The notes under the pieces were generated by a model. It was not told the DNA's origin, made no database searches, and worked only from the letters and a program-made list of their open reading frames with translations. Position numbers and translations under genes: made by a program. Shown here in pieces: positions 1-8,786 of a DNA stretch of 21,835 nt; position 1 is the first letter of the stretch, and the number at the start of each line of letters is the position of its first letter. The stretch spans positions 1 to 21,835 of the forward strand of contig JALLBK010000779.1 in the NCBI GenBank assembly GCA_036940085.1, read 5' to 3'. Origin of the DNA: Discostella pseudostelligera (taxonomy: Eukaryota > Bacillariophyta > Thalassiosirophyceae > Thalassiosirales > Thalassiosiraceae).

Positions 1-618
1 AGCGGAGTTCTGTTTGCTTCAAAAACAAAGGATATCGGCATTTCCCGGAATTCCGGATCCGACCATTCATACTAAGCAAATTTTTGTATTGAAGATCACA
101 ATTATCATTCACTCTTTTAATGAAAACGTCGATAAAGGTACGGTGCCAGAATCTCATGTAAGTCCCCGAACATCTATTTCCTCATCTCTAAACTGCCAAC
201 ACGCACTTGCCTCTCTTCTTTCTTGACGCCGGTTCGCAACCCATCCCTTTTTGGCGATATTCTGTCCAGCTCCATTGTAGTCAGGATCGCCAAATTACAT
301 CATCCACCTCCAGCCACAGCATCATGCTCTTTTTCTTCCTTCTCCATCTCTTGGTTGAACCTGCCGACTCGACGGTCAAGAGAAGCAGAACAATGATGGC
401 ACTTGGCACTGGCTGGAAGTGAAAGTTGTGTCGGTGTGTTGAGGTGTGTTCTGCAAGAGAATCTGGAACATGATGCATATCATGCATGACAGCTGACAAT
501 TGCATCATCATTTCATTATTATTGCATGAAATTTGGACACTTGACAAGCAACCAATCATTACATTCAGATTCAGAACCGAGCCGACCATACAATACTTCT
601 TCGTCTGGTACAGAGAAA
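1..618. other. Upstream region without a recognisable gene
   Basis: No frame here gives a convincing protein. The open stretches are short and low in complexity, with no recognisable motif. The region should contain the promoter and 5' leader of the methyltransferase gene that starts at 619, and perhaps the end of a neighbour to the left. No TATA box or other core element stands out. A perfect palindrome, CCGGAATTCCGG, lies at 45-56 and overlaps GGATCC at 55-60. It is the only structure I noticed. Confidence 0.5.
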
Positions 619-2895
619 ATGGCTTGGCGAAGCAGCGGCACCAACAACACCGAAATGGTGGACAAGCTCACACGTAAGTCGATCTGTTGTTCCAATTCCA
701 CGGCGCTCGATGGTGCTGCAGTAAGCTATTGTTGAACTTGGCTGATGACGGACGAGCATTTTGGAGATAGTAGGTATTGTTCGGTAGTACTGCTGATGCA
801 TCTGTTTCGATAATAGAATGGCGGTGCTGGTGCTGGTGCTGGTTCGGATTGTGATGATACAATAGTTCTTGATTCTATGCGGTGCATCTTTACGAAACTG
901 TAATCATTCACATTGTCGGTTGCTGTTACTAACCAATAACTCCTTTCGCACTGCTTTGCATATATGCACAATGCATGAACTTTATCATAGGATTTGGAGT
1001 TATTACAAGTGATCACGTCGAGGACGGCTTCAGACAAGTGGACCGCAAATTCTTCGTTCCTCGAGTAAGACAACACGTACTAATATCTTACTTTTTGCAT
1101 ACTGATGCTCATCATTAATTTGCATTTTCAGGGAAATGAATCTATTGCTCATTCTGATCAGCCATTGAAGCATGGCAACGTTCACATATCTGCTCCGCAT
1201 ATATATGGATCTGCCATCGAGGCTTTGGATCTCGTCCCAAATTCTTCTATGTCGTTTCTGAACATCGGGAGTGGAACTGGGTATATATCTTGCATTGTTG
1301 CTGCGATTCTTGGACCCAACTCTCTCAATTACGGTTCGTATCACACAGCTGTATTTCTTATCTATTGCATGTATTGTCCTGATTTGCATCACCACCTTTC
1401 ATGTAGGCGTTGAATTGCATGACGATGTGATTGAGCACTGCAAAACATCAATCGCGAAGTGGAAGACAGCTGCTGTGGAAGATAGGAATGAAGGTCCGAC
1501 GTTTCATTTTGTGGATGCAACTGCCGATATCCATATCATAAAAGGCAACGGCCTTAACATATTGACATCACAGGGAGAAGGTGTTGTTGGTTTTGATCGA
1601 ATCTATATCGGGGCTGCTATAGATAAAGAGGATCTTGCGAACATTATCGAGCTTCTTAGTCCAGGTGGCATCCTTGTTGGACCGGGTAAGTAATGATGGT
1701 TGTTCTGTTTCATTTTGCTACATTTGGTTTGCTCACGCCTGTACATGATGCACCATTACCATAGTTGATGACGAGCTTGTTAAGGTTGCACGTGTCGGCG
1801 TCATTGCTCGAAGATTGGAAGCGGACCATATGGAGTCAGAAGATGAAGATCTATCAGATCTCAATGAAGAATTCACATCTCAAATATTGTCTGGTGTACG
1901 ATTCGCTCCCCTTGTCATGAGCCCTGTTGGGAATACAATCATTCCATCCAGAGTATGGAGCCCATCAATACAACGAGGTTATCCATCTGAATTCAAGCGT
2001 GCGAGCAAGCAGTTGTTGATGTGCTCGAACTCACAGCTCGTTCAACCAATTCGATTGCCAAGTATTGAGGAGAGAATCAATGCCTCCGCCATGCTACCAC
2101 GAACAATCTGGCTTGAGATTCTGTCGTACACCCACAGAAAATGTGAGCTGATTCTAATATTCATGTGCACACTGATCACTTCGACTGCTGACGAACTTAC
2201 TTCCATACTACTTGCTTGTCAGGGTTTCAGCCAGAACAAAATGAGACTGAATATCTAAAGCAGCGTCTCCGACAAGAGAAGGCGAAGTTCTTAAAGGCTG
2301 AAAAGGCACGTAAAGAGGCCGAGGCGAGATGCTTGGCAGCTGAAAGAGAAAGAGTAAGTTTGCACGTTGTTCACTCATATCAAGACAACTCGTTAATGCC
2401 TAACACAAAATCACCATTCAGTCAGTCTATAGGTTATTGGCTATTCGTTGTCAGTCACGACTTTTGCGTAGTCATGAAAGCAGAAACTTTCAGCAGCAAG
2501 ATGCCGCAGAAGAACTTTTCGATATATTAGACCTGGTGGACGGCGTTCAGGATACTGCCAACGCTGATCTTCAATTCGAAAATCAATCGATCTTTTCAGA
2601 TTTGAGAGCAATGTTGCAACAGTTGGCTGGCATTGCCGGCAGTCAAGCCGACAACGACGATGCGAGTGTCGGAGATGCTGAACCAGGTGCGGAAGACATG
2701 GAAGAAGATGACGCATCGGAGAATCAAGATTACTCCAGCGAAGATGAGAATGAATCTGATTTTGATGATGTTGATTCAGCAGGTGGAGAGCGAGCCGAGG
2801 ATGATTCTATGGAGGACGCTGATATTTTACCGGAAACAGGTGAGCGTTCTGACAACCAACCGCGTAGTGTTTCAGTTTCAAGCGACGATCTTTGA
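619..2895 (+). CDS. PCMT-family (isoaspartate methyltransferase-like) protein with F-box-like motif, coiled coil and acidic tail
   Basis: Seven exons are inferred at 619-673, 991-1064, 1132-1333, 1407-1685, 1765-2142, 2223-2353 and 2422-2895. All introns are GT-AG (317, 67, 73, 79, 80 and 68 nt) and phases match, giving about 530 residues. The start MAWRSSGTNNTEMVDKL leads straight into the family's N-terminal helix. Residues about 20-240 resemble protein-L-isoaspartate O-methyltransferase domain proteins (PCMTD1/2). The SAM-binding motif is LNIGSGTGYIS near residue 86, followed by NYGVELHDDV, FDRIYIGAA and LSPGGILVGP. After the domain come an F-box-like LPRTIWLEILSYTHRKWF, a charged coiled coil (LKQRLRQEKAKFLKAEKAR), ERERSVYRLLAIR and a very acidic tail. 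In animals PCMTD proteins act as cullin-ligase adaptors for modified proteins. A similar adaptor role here is inference; direct repair methylation is the alternative. It is convergent with the next gene, 101 bp between stops. Confidence 0.85.
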
Positions 2896-2996
2896 CGGGC
2901 GCTTGAGCATGGGGTTTTATGATATGATGATTTGTAGTGCAGATGTGTAGTAATTAGTTTAACCTGTTCTTTGACGCCGTACACTAATTGTTCTAC

Positions 2997-4421
2997 TTAG
3001 TTGAGCATTGCACCCTCCATGTTCTCGATACTTTCAATAACTGACTTCGAATCGGAAATGCTCCCAAGTATCCCACCTTGTGCTGAAATCATATCTATTC
3101 CAACTCTATGAAATTCTGCAAAGTACGATGCTGTACAATCTTCCAACACGATGCATCGAATACCTCGGTCGCTGGCCTCTCGAACAGTCGAATGGACACA
3201 AATTTCAGTCGTCACCCCACATACTATCAACGTGTCAACATGCAAGTTCTTCAACACTAGTTCAAGGTCTGTTTGATAGAATGAACCCTTCCCTGGCTTG
3301 TCGATTATGGTCTCACTATCATCTGAAAGAGGCTTCAATTCAGAAATGATATTATTTCCCCACTGACCTCGCACCATCGAGCGGCCATATCGCCCTTTAG
3401 ATCCAATGAGCGTGCCACCACCAAGCTTGGACGAAGATACATCTGAGAGATTTGTCCGATGCCCTTCACGTGTAAAAATAACAGGCAGGCCTTTCCGTCG
3501 GAACGAAGACAAGACATTTTTCGTGGGCGTGATGATGTGCCGCAACTTTGACGGATCGTTGCCAAGACTTTCCCCGAATCCACCATGGCACAGGAAGTCA
3601 TTTTGATAATCGATTAGGAGAAGGCACACTTTTTCACAATCGACACGCATTGTAGCCAAGGGCCTGACTGGAATGCAAAATTCGTCGCATGTTTCGGCTG
3701 GGCGTACTCGAGCAAATCTGGCGTTCTCTTCTCTTTCACACATGGTCGACGAAACAGCATCCGAATCATTACCAAGGCTTCCACGTGCTGAATACAATCC
3801 AAGTGATGCCACAAATGGCTGCGGATTCGGAAAGAGCAATTTCTTACTGTGATACCTATCTGCCATTCGAACCTTGTAGCAATCTCCAAAGTTCATCGGG
3901 GCTGGCTCTTTCATGCTCATCAGTGCATCAACAACCTCCTTCGTGTTGATGATGAACACAGTCAGGTCAGGCCCCACCGACACTGGAAAGTCGTGCCACA
4001 CACCCTTCTTGATGATAATTCCACAACCAGGTGGGATAATGTAGCCTTTCATGCGGGTTGGATCCGGCCAGCAACGTTCGTCTTCGCTCAAATCATCACG
4101 TTCGTGGGTAGGTTCGCCCAAGACAAGCAAACCTGGCGCCTTCCCAACAAGGAGAAATCCCTGGGTCATTTCCATATGGCGCTCCATCCATGAAATAGTG
4201 AAGTCATCCCTCCATTTAATGTTCGACTGCCGTACAACTGGTTGGTCTTTCCAATCAGCGCTATCAAAGTTATGCCCTTCCTTTACTGTTGCATAAAATG
4301 GGATACTGACTTCTTTTTCAATGGAGTGTTCACCATCAGTGATCAACCATCCGACATTTTTCGTGTTCTCTTTTGTTGCGAGAACAAGTTCGATAATCTC
4401 GTCGACGCAATGGGGATTCAT
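2997..4421 (-). CDS. Ureidoglycolate lyase-like / biuret amidohydrolase-like cysteine hydrolase fusion
   Basis: A single exon encodes 474 residues. Residues about 50-215 resemble ureidoglycolate lyase (AllA fold), which splits ureidoglycolate to glyoxylate and urea late in allantoin breakdown. Visible marks are MERHMEMTQGFLLVGKAPG, GYIIPPGCGIIIKKGVWHDF and DLTVFIINTKEV. Residues about 258-474 are an isochorismatase-fold cysteine hydrolase. Its triad is Asp271 (LLLIDYQNDF), Lys375 (IDKPGKGSF) and Cys408 (GVTTEICVHSTVREA). The spacing and surrounding residues (FTREGHR, DRGIRCIVLEDC, ISAQGGILGS) fit the biuret amidohydrolase branch better than nicotinamidases. Both halves act on urea-type C-N bonds, so nitrogen salvage from purines or related ureides is the likely role; exact substrates are inferred. 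No targeting peptide is obvious. The ATG lies 63 bp after the stop of the gene upstream on the same strand. Confidence 0.85.
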   Translation of the reverse strand: MNPHCVDEIIELVLATKENTKNVGWLITDGEHSIEKEVSIPFYATVKEGHNFDSADWKDQPVVRQSNIKWRDDFTISWMERHMEMTQGFLLVGKAPGLLVLGEPTHERDDLSEDERCWPDPTRMKGYIIPPGCGIIIKKGVWHDFPVSVGPDLTVFIINTKEVVDALMSMKEPAPMNFGDCYKVRMADRYHSKKLLFPNPQPFVASLGLYSARGSLGNDSDAVSSTMCEREENARFARVRPAETCDEFCIPVRPLATMRVDCEKVCLLLIDYQNDFLCHGGFGESLGNDPSKLRHIITPTKNVLSSFRRKGLPVIFTREGHRTNLSDVSSSKLGGGTLIGSKGRYGRSMVRGQWGNNIISELKPLSDDSETIIDKPGKGSFYQTDLELVLKNLHVDTLIVCGVTTEICVHSTVREASDRGIRCIVLEDCTASYFAEFHRVGIDMISAQGGILGSISDSKSVIESIENMEGAMLN

Positions 4422-4484
4422 TTCTTCCGAGCTCCGCTTGGAATCGAACGAAGTGGATGTGGGGTGCGAAAAATTAAAATCCAG

Positions 4485-7400
4485 TCAAGCCATTCGACCA
4501 CGTTTTTTGCGTTCTGGTTTTGTGCATTCCTCTCCACCATCGCTGCCGCTGCCGTCCTCAACCTCTTCACTTTCTTCCTCTTTCACCGATTGGAGATGCG
4601 AAGTGTTTCCTTTGACAGATTCTAAATCATCCTCTGGTAGCTTCGATGTTCGTGACGTGCGAACTAAATACGATCTGACAGCGTCAATTGTCACAATCAC
4701 CTCCTCGTGCTTTTCCTTGCAATTTTCAATTGTGCATTGGATGTTCGTCGCAAAGGCTTCTAAATATTCTATAAACCTCTCCAGCGGAAGGTGCCCTTCA
4801 TGGCTCAGTCTGCAGAGCGATAGACTTCGTCCGCTTCCGGAATAATTTACTGTTAAGACGGCGCATGCTAACAGCGGTTCGTGTAATGCAACAGCTCTTG
4901 AGAGTACGAGGATGATAGAATTTTCTCCGAGCAGATGATGTTCCATTGCGTTTGAGTCGGTGCATTTTTCGTCGCTACTGTACTCATTGTCGTCTGCAGG
5001 ATTATCATCATGAGGAACATCATCATCTTCCCATTCGGAAGAGGGGTCATTTCCATCACCTGCAGGTGCTGAGGAGGAGCCTCGGTGCTTCTTAGGCAGT
5101 AACACCAGAACCTTATTATTCTTCGACAACAGTGAGAGAATTTGCTCACCATCATCGAAAGCAGCACGACGCAAGATTATTTTCCCGATATCCTCAAAAT
5201 CTCTCGACACTAAACGCGCTTCTTCGCCAAGTTCCTGCATTGATTGAAGAGTGGCATCAACTTCGCCTTGAAATGACAGCTCAATGTTCGTTGAGTCACT
5301 CCATGTAACCTGCTTTACGTCATCTTTAGACTCAGACAGCGAGAGCGAAGTTAAAGAAATGTCGCTTTTTGCTGGGAGGTCGTTCGGAGATGCAGCTTTG
5401 GTGCTTTGCTCATGCTTTTCCGTTGGAACAGTTATTTTGGCCCGCTTTGGTCCTGCCTCCTTTTTCGCTGCATATAACTCTCGAGCAGCCTCTGCCTCAG
5501 CCTTGACTTCAACCATGCTCTTGCACGATGGAAAGAGAGACGAAAGCAATTTAGCTGACGCCTTATGCTTTGATTCTCGTTTCGTTAATCCCATGCCACT
5601 GCTCTCTAACTTGTGTTGGATGACGTCGTCACTCTCCTGCTGCATAGATGGCCTTGGTGTCAACTGTAAAGACCGACTCGGCGATGGCGCGGATTGAACT
5701 ACGAAACTATCCTTTCGCTTTCTACTCTGTGAAGACTCTCCACCGCAAAATGACGGGATACACTCATCTGATTGCAAATAATTTAAAGGAGATTGCCAAT
5801 AGTCCATAATGGATGTCAAATCTTTGCCATCCACAAGAAGTTTTGGGAAATAGAGGTTGAGAGAAGCGTTGCACTGAAACATACGAGAGCCAACATTTTC
5901 CCGAGGTGGATCGACCTTCGCGCGCTTGGAGCAACATGGTTCAGATACTGCCTGCTCCGGTATGTTCAACAGGTTCGAACACAGTTTGAATGTGTACGAT
6001 GGAGGCTCCCTTATTCTATCATCAATCTGCCACATCGCATGGAGAAGAGTGCTACAGAGGCTTGCCCCTCTTGACGCGTAGTAGGCATTTTCATCCTCAT
6101 CATCAATGTCACTGGCACTGCTCACGCCCGAAGTAGTTGATGCACATGGATAACTGTTTGGCGAGAGAAAGCGGTCAGACGACCCGATTGCACCAATGAG
6201 AGGAGATGGTGTCCCCCCAGACGACTTATACGACAGTAGAAGAGGGCCGCCAGAAATCAGAGCGCCTCCAGAAATAATATCTTCAGATAGAGCAGTACTG
6301 ATCGAGGAAGTCTCACTATGGTCTGGTGACAATGGTCGAGCGGAGCGCATGACTCCTGCATTATTGGTAGCTCCACCAATAGCTAGTTGCACTGCCAAGT
6401 GTGGACCCAACTCATCGAGAGATAGCAGCTTTGATCCAACATCAACACTACTCGCTCGGCTATCATCGGCTCCATCCTCGGCATAACCAATCGCTTTGTC
6501 CATAACCTCACGCCGAAGTGATGCTTCGCCGCTGCCAACATCAGTGAGAATCCCATTTGGATCAAACACTGACCCTGGCACCAATGTAGAAAATGCCTTG
6601 CGCGACGCACTCTGTTTAGCAGCGCTTTTGGAACCAGCTCGACCGCGCCCAAGTTCCACTCCATTGACATGGACGGAAAGGACAAAGGTATTCACGGCAC
6701 TGCTGCTGCTATTATTGCCACCTTCATTCTCTGAGAATGATGTTGTTGAATTTTGAGAAGGCTCAACGACAGAAAATGTTGGAATATCCCAGTGATACTT
6801 GCTACACAGTTCATGCAATGCCCGAACAGCATTCTTCCCAATTAACCCGCCAAGCACAACACTCGATGAGGATGATGAAGGCTTTCCGCTCTCCTTCTTT
6901 TTCCTCGAGAGGCTTTTCGATGGTGAAGATGATACACTCTCCGGCTGCTGAGATCGATTCTTCTTCTTGTTCCTTCCCGTGGAATTTTGTCGAGGTGTTG
7001 GGTAATCATTCGAGGATAATGAACTAATCGATGATTGGCCGTGTTGCAGTCCTCTTTTCTGACGAACACAATGACTGCTACCACCACCATCGAACTTCGT
7101 GTAGATTCTTCTTATATTATCAGCATGAGGTTGATGTGGTTGCTCGACTTCATGTTCATTGATACGTCGTCGTTGCTTGCTCTTTTCGCAGACAATAATT
7201 TCGCCACCACCGCAGTTATCGCTACTATTCTTCTGCTGGTTATTCAAATCACGACTTTCACTACCAAGCGATGAGCAGGAGTCGTTCCCGCTATTTCTCT
7301 TCTTCTTAGATCCCTTCTTGTCCTGTATCGGTGCCTCTGCAGAACTCGGTGAAGTCGGTGTTGTCGTCAACCCTCTTTGTGACTTATTTTGATATTGTTT

Positions 7401-8186
7401 GGTCCCCGCATCAGGAGGAGGTTGCCAAAGTGTTCGCTTCTGTCGAAGAGGCGGCCCACCACCACCACACTCTGGAGTCATCACCACTGGACAGTAATTA
7501 TTCATCATGGGATGCTGGTTACAGCCGAGCATAGGTGGTGGAAGCGATGCAGCATTAGGCATGGCATAATACGATGGCAAATATGAATGATTTGTCATGA
7601 TGTCAGCGGCTGTATTCATTTGAGCCGCAGCAGCCCAAGCCGCACCTGCGGCAGCATTCGCGTACTGCATGGCATGTTCCCTCATTTGCATTTCGTAGTA
7701 TTGTCGTGTGGCATCGAGGTTATTGGTTATGGCAGCGGCGGCAGCAATTGCGGGAGGAGGAAGAGGACGGTAATAAGAAGGAAGATAGCTGCCATTCATG
7801 TTGTTATCATGATACATGTGGTTGTCCATGGTGGAATGCTGTAGTGGGGGTAGTGGTGCACCCATTGACAACGAGGAGGCTGGTGGTGCATACGCGTTGT
7901 CACTGATGCAATCATATTTGTTGTTTAAACCAGCCGATTGTTGATCCTGGCTAGAATTACTCCCAGATTCTTGAACAACATCTCCGTCGTGATGAGTGAA
8001 CTCGCTCTTGCTTTCATCATCTGCATCAACTCGATTTTCAAGAGGCTTGTTCTCTGCACCATTCGACGACGGCGGTGCAGCTTCACCTTCAGCGCCGCCT
8101 CCGCCTCCACCCCCCTCAGCATCCCCACGTTCACCGAGCGATACTTTTTCGGCCCCGACGACGCTACTGCTGCTGCTATCACTCAT
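4485..8186 (-). CDS. Large dsRNA-binding-domain protein with possible C-terminal GNAT-like region
   Basis: One uninterrupted frame of 1,233 residues. The first ~440 residues are low-complexity (Ser, Asn, Gln, Pro, Ala and Tyr rich) with basic clusters (KKGSKKKR, KQRRR, RNKKKNR) suited to nuclear import or RNA contact. Residues about 450-537 form a dsRBD: helix KNAVRALHELCSKYHW, strand NTFVLSVHVNGVELGRG and signature GSKSAAKQSASRKAF, with a Ser/Asn-rich loop inserted between the first strands. A second, split dsRBD is likely. LLHAMWQIDDR, PSYTFKLCSN and FQCNASLNLYF (about 705-790) are followed much later by GMGLTKRESKHKASAKLLSS (about 865-885). Residues about 1000-1150 (IILRRAAFDDGEQILSLL; LLACAVLTVNY; LPLERFIEYLEAFA) recall a GNAT acetyltransferase, but the acetyl-CoA loop is not recognisable. 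The tail is acidic, ending in a basic KPERKKRGRMA. The ATG is preceded by a tandem repeat and E2F-like sites. Biological role unknown. Confidence 0.8.
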   Translation of the reverse strand: MSDSSSSSVVGAEKVSLGERGDAEGGGGGGGAEGEAAPPSSNGAENKPLENRVDADDESKSEFTHHDGDVVQESGSNSSQDQQSAGLNNKYDCISDNAYAPPASSLSMGAPLPPLQHSTMDNHMYHDNNMNGSYLPSYYRPLPPPAIAAAAAITNNLDATRQYYEMQMREHAMQYANAAAGAAWAAAAQMNTAADIMTNHSYLPSYYAMPNAASLPPPMLGCNQHPMMNNYCPVVMTPECGGGGPPLRQKRTLWQPPPDAGTKQYQNKSQRGLTTTPTSPSSAEAPIQDKKGSKKKRNSGNDSCSSLGSESRDLNNQQKNSSDNCGGGEIIVCEKSKQRRRINEHEVEQPHQPHADNIRRIYTKFDGGGSSHCVRQKRGLQHGQSSISSLSSNDYPTPRQNSTGRNKKKNRSQQPESVSSSPSKSLSRKKKESGKPSSSSSSVVLGGLIGKNAVRALHELCSKYHWDIPTFSVVEPSQNSTTSFSENEGGNNSSSSAVNTFVLSVHVNGVELGRGRAGSKSAAKQSASRKAFSTLVPGSVFDPNGILTDVGSGEASLRREVMDKAIGYAEDGADDSRASSVDVGSKLLSLDELGPHLAVQLAIGGATNNAGVMRSARPLSPDHSETSSISTALSEDIISGGALISGGPLLLSYKSSGGTPSPLIGAIGSSDRFLSPNSYPCASTTSGVSSASDIDDEDENAYYASRGASLCSTLLHAMWQIDDRIREPPSYTFKLCSNLLNIPEQAVSEPCCSKRAKVDPPRENVGSRMFQCNASLNLYFPKLLVDGKDLTSIMDYWQSPLNYLQSDECIPSFCGGESSQSRKRKDSFVVQSAPSPSRSLQLTPRPSMQQESDDVIQHKLESSGMGLTKRESKHKASAKLLSSLFPSCKSMVEVKAEAEAARELYAAKKEAGPKRAKITVPTEKHEQSTKAASPNDLPAKSDISLTSLSLSESKDDVKQVTWSDSTNIELSFQGEVDATLQSMQELGEEARLVSRDFEDIGKIILRRAAFDDGEQILSLLSKNNKVLVLLPKKHRGSSSAPAGDGNDPSSEWEDDDVPHDDNPADDNEYSSDEKCTDSNAMEHHLLGENSIILVLSRAVALHEPLLACAVLTVNYSGSGRSLSLCRLSHEGHLPLERFIEYLEAFATNIQCTIENCKEKHEEVIVTIDAVRSYLVRTSRTSKLPEDDLESVKGNTSHLQSVKEEESEEVEDGSGSDGGEECTKPERKKRGRMA

Positions 8187-8295
8187 CGTCTTTGTATACG
8201 TCCGAATTGGAAGGTTGCGGCGATCATACTACTGCTCCGGCGCCGTGTCCATGGTCGTCGCCGTCGCCTCGCCGTCGCCGTCCGTCGATCGCAGC

Positions 8296-8344
8296 AGATC
8301 GCAGATCGCAGATCGCAGATCGCAGATCGCAGATCGCAGATCGT
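8296..8344. repeat. 7-bp tandem repeat (AGATCGC), seven copies
   Basis: Six perfect copies of AGATCGC run from 8296 to 8337, followed by AGATCGT (8338-8344). Partial copies occur at 8287-8293 and 8349-8355. It lies 110-158 bp upstream of the ATG of the dsRBD gene, so probably in its 5' leader or core promoter. Because 7 is not a multiple of 3, every frame stays open through the array, which creates spurious ORFs on both strands. It could be unstable in length. Confidence 0.95.
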
Positions 8345-8381
8345 AGAGGATCGCAGCCGGATGTATGTATGGTGTCGTCGC

Positions 8382-8473
8382 TCCCGCCATTTTGCATTTT
8401 TTCCTTCCTTCCCGCCATTTTTCACCGGCTCCATTGAAAGAACGTTCCCGCCAGGTTTTCATGGTTCCCGCCA
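8382..8473. promoter_or_regulatory. Cluster of four E2F/DP-like sites (TCCCGCCA)
   Basis: TCCCGCCA occurs at 8382-8389, 8410-8417, 8446-8453 and 8466-8473, all in the same orientation. Extended forms are TTCCCGCCATTTTT and GGTTCCCGCCAAATCC; the latter contains the complete E2F core TTCCCGCCAAA. They lie about 195-290 bp upstream of the dsRBD gene's ATG. Four copies in 92 bp is far above chance for an 8-mer. Assignment to E2F/DP rests on the known consensus; binding is inference. Confidence 0.6.
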
Positions 8474-8786
8474 AATCCGTCGGACAAAAGTAAGTAGGAG
8501 TAGACAATAAGATGATGGTAGCAACAAGAGCATGCTGCCAATGATGAATAGAATGGTTCGAGCTTTGATGAAGGATGATATGGTGATGATTTGTACAATT
8601 CAAATAGTAAACACAAGCGTAAGGTGGAACCTGCTGTTTGAGCTTGCTGCATTTGCTGCACAACACTGTATTGGCAACATGCAACGAGTCCACCCGAGGA
8701 TGAGCAACGAGAGGAGAATCGTCAATCTGAACATTCTATAGATAAGTACAAACAGTCTTCAAATAATAAGCAGAAGATTTTCAGTG

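Larger units (their letters stand above)
8187..8786. other. Promoter/leader of the dsRBD gene and 3' flank of the Cys-rich gene
   Basis: This 600-bp gap separates two genes on the minus strand. The part next to 8186 holds a 7-bp tandem repeat (8296-8344) and four E2F-like motifs (8382-8473), described separately. The part nearer 8786 is A/T-richer and should be the 3' untranslated region of the Cys-rich gene. I see no recognisable gene in it. Open frames reading across the repeat consist of the repeat's own translation. Confidence 0.5.

Noticed and set aside
45..60. GGAATTCCGGATCC, adjacent EcoRI and BamHI-like sites suggesting a cloning adapter
   Set aside because: Flanking sequence on both sides is ordinary genomic DNA and a chance palindrome is enough to explain it.
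2840..2875. GTGAGC...TTTCAG as an intron near the end of the PCMT-like gene
   Set aside because: At 36 nt it is about half the shortest other intron in this window. Read-through gives a sensible acidic tail and stop.
4321..4845. Plus-strand Ser-rich frame of 174 residues
   Set aside because: It is the antisense shadow of the fusion enzyme's start and the dsRBD gene's acidic C-terminus.
8296..8344. CRISPR-like array
   Set aside because: The 7-bp units are contiguous without spacers, and the context is eukaryotic.
7938..8510. Plus-strand open frame of 190 residues with repeated ADRRSQI
   Set aside because: It is antisense to the dsRBD gene's start and its repeated part is only the translation of the 7-bp tandem repeat.
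8229..8693. Minus-strand frame upstream of the dsRBD ATG
   Set aside because: The apparent start is GTG. Any ATG-started part would be an upstream ORF in the leader running through the repeat, with no protein-like features.
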